Shown piece by piece: positions 55,701 to 64,000 of a stretch of 64,000 nucleotides of DNA. The DNA is taken from the NCBI GenBank assembly GCA_963969365.1, contig OZ017754.1:2728001-2792000 (forward strand), given 5' to 3'. Below the pieces are notes generated by a model. That model searched no databases. It had not been told where the DNA came from and saw nothing but the letters and a program-made list of their open reading frames with translations. Within the stretch, counting starts at the first letter, position 1, and each line of letters starts with the position of its first letter. Position numbers and translations under genes: made by a program. The stretch comes from Asterochloris sp. CNOR1. Taxonomy: Eukaryota > Chlorophyta > Trebouxiophyceae > Trebouxiales > Trebouxiaceae.

Positions 55701-58700
55701 AGCTCAGAAGTGAGCCATGGTCTCAACTGGCAAGGTGAGGGGTACAGCACTTGGTATCCCACTTGGCATAAGGGCCTGATCCTCAGGTGTGTGGACGGCA
55801 AAGCTTCTGTGTAGGCAGGACTGCCGTTTCTGAATGTGAGCTACCCCTGCCACCCTGAGCCGACACTTAGCTGCAAAGTACCCCTCCAGGCCTGCCAGCT
55901 GCTTGATGACCCTCACTCTCATCAGACAAGACAGCACTTGGTGCTCTCAACCACAATGTAGTGCACCAGTGTGCTTGCTTTCTACCTGCAGGCTGGAGCC
56001 CGTCCAAGAGTGGGTCTCCAGGCGGTTGCCAGCTGCAACCACCAGGTGGCCCTCAATGGTTGACAGCTGGGTGACTGGACCCCTGAAAATTCTGCAGCAG
56101 AGGTGGACATACATCTCGGTTGGCCCCAGTGGTGGACAGCTTGGGTGACCTAGTCCCTACAGCAGTGGTGGACATACATCAGATGGGCCCCAGTGGTGGA
56201 CGAGCCCCTTTACAACCTGCAGCAGCAGTAGACATGCAGCCGCTTGTCGCCGGTGAAGCATGACGATGTTGCGGCAGACGCCACTGCAGACAAGCACCAA
56301 AAGTGGCGAGCCAGCAGCCGTGGGGAGTGCATGTGTTAACCTGGAGTAGCGCCGCGTGGCCTGCCACTCGTCGCTGTCGGCCCCAGCGCCCTCAGGGCGC
56401 CGCACCTCAAACAGCAGCACCCGCCCCGTGCAGGGACTGTCCTCGCCGAGCACCTCAGAGGTGCCCACAGCCAGCAGGGGCTCCATCTGGCCTGCAGGTT
56501 GGAGGCAGGCGCACTTTGGTAACAAGTAGACACGTTGTTGCACAGGCGGTCAGGCGCCCACAGCCAGCAAAGGCACTGTCTGGCCATGCAAGCAGAAGCA
56601 GAGGCAGGCACAGCGTTAGTGAGAGATTGATATGCTGTTGGGTGGAAGGCTGTACCCACAGCCATAAGGGGCCTGCAGCAGGGGGGTTCAGGTAAGTCAT
56701 GAGTACCCTAGCACTGTTGGAAGGACCGGAGTAGCATTGCTTGCTAGCAGCGATACGCCTGTGCTGGCTTATACAGATGGGCACAAGGTGAGAGATTACT
56801 GGTTCAAGCAGCAAGTGTGGCAGATGGGCAAGTGCCTTGTTGAGATCAAGCACCGAAGTCAGCAGCAGGGAGATGCAGCACGCCAGTGTGATTCTTCTCC
56901 ATCACTAGCCCAAGCAGTGACCTGAGTGCTGCAGGTCTAGACAGATAGCCCTCTACCACAGCCAAATATTTCCAGCATCGATCAGCGGGGGCAAATTTTC
57001 ATTCAGTGCTGCAGAAGCACCATCCAAGGTAGAAGGTGGTGCTCTGATGGTGCCAGGAGATGCTAGTGCAAGGCTGCTGTACCATCTCAGGGGATGTGAT
57101 CCTGACTATTGCTGCATCGTCTGGGACCAAGACGCTGCACAGGTTGGAGAGAGCCCAGGTTGGAACTGCCAGAGCTCAAGGGCTGCTTGCTCACCCGTGT
57201 GGATGTTGCGCAGCACAGTGGCTGCCAGTGATGTCACCTCCTCAGCCGGTTCCAGTTCGCAGGTCCAGGCCGCCTTCCACTGCCCCGGCACAATCAGGCG
57301 TAGCTGCAGACCACACCAAGACTTGCCAAACACAGTCGATGGTGCCACTGCGACACAATAAGCTGCAGCTGCATTTGAGTAGCACCCCAAGCAGGGGCGT
57401 CACACAGCTGAGGCATGGAACAAGATGATGTAAACCGGCCATGACCAACAACAACTAGGCCCACAAGAGAGCTTTGCTGGCGACAAAACCCAGCAGCAGC
57501 GTTGCCAGTGATGGCCCCGCCTGTCTCCTAGCAGGGGCTAGCAGTCCAGGGCTGTGCAGTCGGCCACAAGGGTGCAGTGTGCCGACGGCAGTGACAGCTG
57601 CCCAGCTGGTGACACCCATGTCAGTTGATTCACCTCAGAGATGGTCTCATGGCCCTGGGCTGCTGCGTGTGCCTTGGCAGCAGCGTAAGCATAGGCCGCT
57701 GCAGGGTCTCCACCCTCCTCTGCCTCCAGCCACGGCTTGCTGAGTACCTGCATACACAGAGCAAGGGGCCTCAAGTGGGCTGGCCACAGCTGGACGCCAC
57801 CAGCACTCCATGTGGCTGCTTCAGGGGCAATTGCACTCCTCTGCCTCCTGCCCAAGCGTGCTGGGTGACTGCATACACAGAGCCTGGGACCTCAAGTGGG
57901 CTGGCTATAGCTGGACGACACCAGCACTCCATGTGGCTACTGCAGAGTGGTCGCAGTTGCAACTGGCACCTGCTACAGTCGGTGGTAGGCCCAAAGACAC
58001 ATGCAGACCCAGCTGACCATTACACAGCACAACTGCTTGCGTTATCTGGAATTGCCAGGCATAGTGTGGCCTGTGAAATGTCAGGCCCAGCAGACCGGTG
58101 TCGACTACAGTCTTCATAGCCGAGCAGAGCCCAGCACCACTGCTCACTTCCTTGGCAACTGCCACCAGGTACAGGCGAGCCCCACGGCTGTCAGGCCCAG
58201 CAGACTGCAGCTTCCTCCGTTGACTGCAGCCCAGCACCACTGCCCACCTCTTTGGCAACTGCCACCAGGTACAGGCGAGCCTGCGGGTAGTAAGCGATGC
58301 AGAGGGGCGTGGCTCTGAGGGGCACCATCTGGACCGGCCAGGGGCTGCCCAGGGTGCTGTGCCACGGCAGCTGCGCAATGTTGAGCGCGGTGTCACCGGC
58401 GGTGATGAAGCCCTGCAGATGCAGAGCAGGGTTGGCATGGAGAGGGCCGGGAGAGAAGGATTTTTGGCAGTGTTCAGATTGCGTTGCTGGCTGTGCGGCA
58501 GCCAGGCAATGGCATGAAGAGTGATTGCAGACGTCCTTATGCAACTGCGACAGCTAGCCAAACGAAGTGCAGAGTAGCCATTGGCGGTCTAGCCCTGCAG
58601 GACAGAGGCAAGTCCAGAAAGTGCTGCTGAGATTCAACATGATAAGGTGAAGCCTTGCAAAGACAGAGGCTGCAAGTAAGACTGCAGTGACAGGAGCTTG

Positions 58701-61700
58701 CCCAAACAGCATTGTCCTCCCCACAAGTGGTGCTTCAGTGGTGGTGAGGCAGGCACATGTGAGGAGCAGGCGGGCGCTGGCATGCATGCAAAGCGCCCCT
58801 GAGCCCTGGCTATCTGCATCACTACTGCTGACAACTCCAACTTCACCACTTTTAATTTGAGAGCCATCCCTTCACCTCCACCACAGCTCACTACCATCTC
58901 TGCGGCTTGTTTCTTATTTGAACAGTAAAGTTGAGCTATACCATCACCATCAGTCCCATCAAAGTTGACGGTTGTGATGCCGGCACCGGAGTTCTCATTG
59001 TTGTCCAAGCTCTGGGGCATATGACAGCAAGGCAGACGGCACACTGCTGCCCTGCGCCAGACTTCTCCAGCAACTGTCAAGTGGTGACAAAGCAGACAAA
59101 GCAGTGCGGCCTGCCCCAGACTTGCTCCGCCGTCAAAACGTAAAAAGGCTTCCAAGGCCACTAGCTGGCTTTCTGATCGTCAATCTGTTCATCAACAGTG
59201 AGGCGCTCACCTGAGGGCAGTTGACATTGTGGAAAGCAGTGAAGCCTTTGACGTGGCCATCGACACTCATCAGGTGGGGAACAAGGCTTCCCCTGCACAT
59301 CAGTAAGCATGGATGACAGACTTGAACAAAGGAGTGAGCCAGGCTAGCCGTGACAACCTGTAGTATTCTGCCGCAGCAACGGCATCAACCCCACCTGAGA
59401 GCAAGGGGAGGGTGGGGCCCCTCATTGCACCGTCCAGTGGCAGTGCAGTCGGCGCCAGCTGGAGTCTGGCAAACAGGTCATCACACATTCCTGCAGCAAC
59501 CTGGCCCCAGGCAGAGCCGCTGCACCCCCCACCTTGATGCAATGAGCCAGGCTGGGTGTGGGCCCCCAATGAAGACTCCCGCGCTGAAGGTGAGCTCCCC
59601 AAGCTGCTCAAATCTGGCAATGCGGCTGCTGGGTGTTACAGCGTTCGCGTGCCGCAGCACGCTGGCAGAGTCTGAGGCTTCCTCAGTGGGCTGCTGGACC
59701 AGGCAGGGCAGCCAGTCAATGGGCAGGCGCCGAAAGCTCAGGGCGCGCGACGCTGCCAGGTAGGCCTGGTAGACCAGGAGGGTGCCGTCAGACAGAAGCA
59801 GCAGCAGAGAGGGGCGCTCACACAGCGGCACACCTGCAGCATGCAACAGGGAGTGTTGGCAGGCAAGCCCACCAGATCTTGTGCATGCTTGCTGTTCATG
59901 AAGTCCTCGTGGATCATCCCTGAAGCTCTACGTCCTGCTGAATGAGAAGACCGCAAGACTTCTGAAGGGGCAGCATGGACCCTCTCCTGGTTGCCAGGGG
60001 CAGTTGCTGCTCTCATCATCCGCAGCGGTTAGTCGCAAGAGCCAACGATTGACGCATCACTCCTGGCGGGACTCATCTGAGAATTCAGCCTGAGAAATTA
60101 GAATAGCCACAGCTCAGCCCACCTGACTTGACTGAGGTCCCAAGGGAGACTAACAAAAGATCCACAGTGCCGCCCACCTGACCTGTCTGAGGTCCTAAAG
60201 GAGATCAGCAAAAGATCCACAGCTCAGCCCACCTGACTTGACTGAGGTCCCAAAGGAGTGCAGAGCAACTTCCTTGACGTGCAGGGCATCCGCTGCACTG
60301 CCTCTGCTGCTGCTGTGGCAGCTGCCCCCCTCGCGCATCGTGCTGGGCCCCTCTGCCGCGTGAGTGAAGCTGAACACCAAGCGCATGGCTGGCAGGGTGT
60401 AAATCTGCAGGCAGGGGTTGCTTGGTTTGGTGCTAGGTTTTTGAAAATCAGGCGCACGGCTGCCAGCCCTTATATCTGGACTGCCTCAAACCTGCAGGCT
60501 GGGGAGTTGAAGCCTGTAAGGGGTCCTGTTCGCTGCCAAGATGCCAAAACCATCAATGTAGCTTACCTGCAGCAGCCCGTTCTCCCTGCACAGCACAAGG
60601 TAGTGCTGGCCCCTGCTGCCTGCATTGGGGCCTGCTGCTGTGTCCTGCCCATGCTGCTGCTGATGCTCTACAGCTTCTGCCATCTCTGTGTCCTCTGCCT
60701 GCATTTGAGGGGCCTCGTTGCTGCCCCCAGCACCCACAGCTGTGGCCTCATCTGCAGACTTTGCAGCATCAACCGCCTCCATGGCCGCGTCAACTGCATC
60801 TGAGGGGCCATCGCCTACAGCCACGACACAGCCAGGTAGTTGCAGCAGAAGCTTCATCAGAGTCTGTAGCCAGCCTGTGCCCCATCAGGACTCTCTAGCG
60901 ACTTCAGTTAATTTCATGTGCTGCACAAGCACTCTCTGAGCTGGGACGGATGCAGCTATTGACCTGCAAGCTTGGTTCGACATGCTTCAGCCAGCACCAC
61001 AAAGATGCTGATGTAGCAGCCCCTGGAACGCGGCAAGCGTCAATCTGCAAGCTTGAAGAGCTTCAGGGTTCCCACCCTTGAAAGGAAGCAACCAGCAGCT
61101 CACCTACTGAGAGCTCCTTATCTGGGCCCCCTCCCGCCGGCACATCCTGCTGCGCAGCCGCCGTCCCTGGCTGCAGTGCAGCTGCTGCCGCAGCCTCCCC
61201 AGCAGCAGCAAATGCAGCTTGCAGCCACCCTGAGACGTCGGTGTGGATGGTTGCTGCTGACAGTCGCTGGGCAGCCTCTGCATTCACTTCAGCCTGCAGC
61301 AGCTCATTGGCTGCATCCTCTCCCGTCAGGCACCCTGCACGGTGGCACAGGGCATGAGGGTGAGGCCTGGTTAAGGTACTCCCGACCATAAAACTAAGAG
61401 GTCACTGGCAGTGGGTAGCATGGGTGCATCTCCTAGTCAGAGACCCTGCGTTGTGGTACAGGGCATGAGGGTGAGTCCTGGTTCAGGTACTTTTCATCAT
61501 GTTACTGGTTTACAGCAAGTGGGCGGCAGCGGGCAGCATGAGTGCATTGCCCAGTCAGGGACGCTGCATTGCGGCACAGGGCATGTGGGTGAGTCCTGGA
61601 TCAGGTGCGTCTGAAACCCTGGAAAGCTACTCTTCAGAAGTTGGTGACTGTTGACCTTGCGACTGTTGACCTAGCAGCGGGAGGTGCTGCTGTTGCTCAC

Positions 61701-63725
61701 AGTCTGCGCCCGATGCATCACTGTCTGCCTGGGACCGTTCAGAACTGTGAACGCTGCTGGACAGGAGCAACCTTGCAGGCAACTTTCTGGGCGACCTCCA
61801 TCTCCATTGTCAGACAATAGCATTGCACACCATCAGGGAGGCGCAGCTGCTGAACCCTTAGTGTTGGCCATGTGGATCAGTGAGCTCTCCTACCTTCACC
61901 CTCACGGCGGGACAGGAGCGTCCACGCTGCTGTCTGTACAACACAGCAGCAAACTGCAGGCTGTCATGATGGCCTCCCACACGAGCACTGCATCGCCATC
62001 AGGGACACGCAGCAGCTTCAAGGAGTAGGGCATGTGGGATGGCTAAGCTTTCCAACCTTCGTCCTCACTGCCGGTTGGGGGCACCAACACTGCTGTCTGA
62101 GCAATGCAGCTGCCAACGCAGGCTGTAGCAAAGGCCTCACACAGGAGCACTGCATCACCATCAGAGACACGCAGCAGCTTCCAGAAGGAGGGCATGTGGA
62201 TGACTCACCTCGCTCACCTTCATCCTCACTGCCAGACAGAAGTACCGCGCTGCCATCTGAGAAATGCAGCAGCACGTAGGGATCCACGATGCAGGCTGCT
62301 GCAATGGCCACCTGTGGCCGCCACTCCATGGAGGGCAGGATGTCCTCGATGGGGAAGTGCTGCACCTCTGCAGGCCCATCCAGCAGCTTGATGCCCAGGG
62401 CATACACCTGCAGCCCATGCAGGGGGGAAAGGGGCTGAGCAGTGGGTGCGGATAGCATTCATCTGCGCGAGTCCCCTGGATGAAATTGTTGCGCCTAGGT
62501 AAGGGGCTGCAAGAGGGGCTCAGGGCGTACACCTGCACCCCATGCAGGAAGGGCTGAGAGATTGGCTCAACAAGCTTTCAGCTACATCAGCTCCATGGTT
62601 CTGCGAGATGCCCAGGGCTACACCTGCAGCAAATGGTGGTGTCCAGGGGTTTGTCAGGCTGCATCCTAACCAGGCATGCACCAGACGCTCTGTAGCTGTG
62701 CTGTATCAACATGGAAATTATGACATGCCCAGCAGCGTCGTGAACTCAAACGTGACACAGCACCGCTACAGCAGGGTGATGCCCGGGGGATGCACTTGCT
62801 GCACGAGGCCTCGTGAGCTTGCCGACTGGCGTCAGTGCATGTCACATGGTGCAAGGCCCAGCAGGCAGCTGGATCTGCACCTGCTGGTTGGGCAGCAGCC
62901 TGTTGCTGCCATGCCCTTTGCAAACGGTCCCAGTAAGCTTCCTGGGTCCCCTTGACGCCCTGACCTTGCTTGCCATCTTTGACTCAGGATGCAGGTCATG
63001 CAACACCTGCTCACCTGGACAACGCGGGTGTTCCTGAGGATGTTGGCAGCTGCCAGGGTGGGCGCCGCCGTGACAAAGTCTGAGTCATCCACCTGCTGCA
63101 GCTCGCCCCCAGCAGCCAGGACCTTGGTCTCCCCCGTGCGGGGGCTGCTCAGCAGGAGGTGGCTGTGGTAGGGCCCGCCGGGGCTGGCCAGCTGCATGCC
63201 CGTTTCAGGGCCTGAGAATTGGTGCACCGCCCACACCCCCTCCACACCTGCAGTGCACAGGCAGCAGGTGCTGGCCAGCTGCTTGGTTTTGCTGCGGGGT
63301 GGGTGCCCCCTCCACATTGGCAGGGCAGCACGGCAGCCCTTCCAGGCCAGCTGCATGCCTGTACCAGGGGCATAGGAGTTGAAGTACTGCCCACAGTCCA
63401 AGCACACCTGCAGTGCAGAGAGGCAGCAATCCAGGGGTTCACCTACACGTCTGTGCCGGGCACAGGGACTGGTGTCCCATGCAGGTATGGAGAAATTTTA
63501 TGCACAACCTGCAGTGAACAGGGGCAGAACACCTGAGGCTGGCCGGCTGCATGCCTACAGCTGCATGCTTGTGGGGCAGGTTGATGGGTACCTCGCGTCT
63601 GCTCACGTGTGCAAGCTCAGAGCATGTTGGTCCCGTTCAATGCTCACCTGGAAGGGGCACGGCAACTGCAAGGTCTGGCACCAGCTGCTGCCGCAGCACT
63701 GCAAGGGCTCCCTGCCGCCCATGAC
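52769..63725 (-). CDS. CPSF1: CPSF160, cleavage and polyadenylation specificity factor large subunit (5'-truncated)
   Basis: A WD40/beta-propeller scaffold of the nuclear mRNA 3'-end processing complex. The first visible exon (63648-63725, HGRQGALAVLRQQL) corresponds to roughly residue 500 of the human protein, so the N-terminal third is off the right edge. Other firm exons: 63015-63247 (VEGVWAVHQF, ILRNTRVVQ), 62218-62407 (YALGIKLLDG, DPYVLLHFSDG), 61104-61334, 60567-~60862, ~60257-60408 (IYTLPAMRLVFSF), ~59540-59835, 59215-~59290 (HVKGFTAFHNVNCP, a CPSF160 signature), ~58275-58410, ~56340-56490 (LLAVGTSEVLGE, GRVLLFEV), ~55995-56085, ~55250-55370 (VLITSLNVVKSYLLFGD), ~54550-54740 (LSFVSTDEALNVRLHQY), ~53400-53620 (HVAHPAGLNPAAFR) and the last, 52769-~52920 (ends QYCHARPPV). 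Intron repeats are listed separately. Exon edges given with ~ are approximate. Confidence 0.88.
53955..54225 (-). repeat. ~80-bp duplication, 191-bp spacing (CPSF160 intron)
   Basis: 'ggttgccgaca(g/t)gagtggctg' plus 'ccagctgcagccaggccaga' and 'cagtacaggctgccgttgt' occur at 53955 and 54146, nearly identical over about 75 bp. Confidence 0.85.
57755..57950 (-). repeat. 120-bp tandem duplication at a CPSF160 exon end
   Basis: 'gg(g)cctcaagtgggctggc' with 'agctggacg(c/a)caccagcact' and 'ccatgtggct' occurs at about 57766 and 57886. Both copies are preceded by 'tgcatacacagagc'. Confidence 0.8.
58090..58290 (-). repeat. Duplicated exon end and donor (CPSF160)
   Basis: 'ttggcaactgccaccaggta' followed by 'caggcgagcc' occurs at about 58153 and 58251. 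The right copy is the real exon coding ARLYLVAVAKEV with its donor; the left is an intronic copy about 100 bp away. Confidence 0.8.
60113..60262 (-). repeat. Three copies of a 55-bp unit at a donor (CPSF160)
   Basis: 'cccacctgac(t/c)tg' followed by 'tgaggtcc(c/t)aa(a/g)ggag' starts at 60118, 60173 and 60228, an exact 55-bp period. The right-most copy adjoins the exon coding VALHSFG. Confidence 0.88.
61325..61615 (-). repeat. Three copies of an exon start with acceptor (CPSF160)
   Basis: 'gtcag' + 'gcaccctgcacggtggcaca' at the real exon start (61334) recurs as 'gtcagagaccctgcgttgtg' at about 61436 and 'gtcagggacgctgcattgcg' at about 61555. All continue 'acagggcatg(a/t)gggtgag' and 'cctgg'. 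Periods are about 110-120 bp. Confidence 0.82.
61880..62240 (-). repeat. Three copies of an exon end with donor (CPSF160)
   Basis: The exon end/donor at 62213 ('ctcaccttcatcctcactgc') has copies at about 62048 ('aaccttcgtcctcactgc') and 61892 ('taccttcaccctcacgg'). Each is linked to 'agcagctt(c/a)a' and 'cactgcatc(a/g)ccatcag' blocks. Periods are about 158-165 bp. Confidence 0.8.
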
Positions 63726-64000
63726 CTGCAGGTAGGGGAGCCAGCCTCTGTAGCTGGCAATTTGTGTAGCTGGTCCATGATTTACAGAGCATTCTTGTCA
63801 CAAATCTGTACTCCTAGTTATATACGCTCTAAGATAACCAGAGCAGGGCATCAGCAGATACCCCTGGTTGTTGGCTCAGACAAGTGACAGAGCAGATTAC
63901 AGATTACAGACAGGCAGGTGCTTATGCCAGCTTATTGAAAGCCGCCCCTTGCTGCTCAGGGCTGCAGGCACACACACTAAGACGCGGGACAGACATGATG
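63726..64000. other. Non-coding right edge, probably a CPSF160 intron
   Basis: No exon recognised between the last CPSF160 exon and the window end. The sequence is AT-richer with 'agattacagattacagacag' near 63892. It is most simply part of the next intron upstream. Confidence 0.5.

Noticed and set aside
52769-63725. SF3B3 or DDB1 instead of CPSF160
   Set aside because: Segments such as FTAFHNVNCP and the HGRQGAL...VEGVWAVHQF succession are those of CPSF160 rather than its paralogues.

Overview
The window looks like nuclear DNA of a green alga, probably trebouxiophyte-like. This is inferred from plant/algal-type protein families, very intron-rich genes, GC-rich sequence and an almost invariant 3' splice site (c/t)tgcag with gtgag/gtaag donors. 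I recognise no organellar or bacterial genes, no rRNA or tRNA gene and no CRISPR.

Layout. (1) 1-6574 (+) is the 3' part of a phosphatidylinositol-phosphate kinase (PIPK) gene. It converges at a distance of 229 bp on a second PIPK gene, 6804-~21071 (-), which adds MORN repeats and a putative N-terminal membrane segment. (2) ~22869-25777 (+) encodes a LARGE-type family-49 glycosyltransferase with a Cys-rich and Pro/Thr-rich N-terminal part. (3) ~26697-28090 (-) holds exons of an unrecognised gene. (4) 28270-36244 (+) is a complete CUL1-type cullin, for which I could join 17 exons in frame (746 aa). (5) 37599-39868 (+) is an LPEAT/LPCAT-like lysophospholipid acyltransferase (about 380 aa). (6) 40020-~40999 (-) is a GNAT acetyltransferase. 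(7) ~41420-43240 (+) is an unrecognised spliced gene. (8) 43740-44688 (-) is a secreted CHRD-domain protein with an apparent frameshift. (9) 45.2-52.2 kb is an accessory island: an intronless ORF with a possible HUH motif (+), followed by iteron-like repeats and a 27-nt palindrome; a Crypton-like tyrosine recombinase gene with two apparent frameshifts (-); and a 7-exon Crinkler/PD-(D/E)XK-like gene (+). (10) 52769-~63725 (-) is the C-terminal two thirds of CPSF160, whose 5' end lies beyond the right edge.

The housekeeping genes fall into phosphoinositide signalling (two PIPKs), SCF ubiquitin ligase (cullin), membrane lipid remodelling (acyltransferase) and mRNA 3'-end formation (CPSF160); I see no operon-like coupling among them. 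The island genes look like mobile-element or conflict genes.

The most striking global pattern is tandem duplication of 50-190 bp segments spanning exon edges. Extra copies of a 3' or 5' splice site plus the adjoining exon sequence lie inside the introns of PIPK1, PIPK2, the cullin, the acyltransferase and CPSF160.
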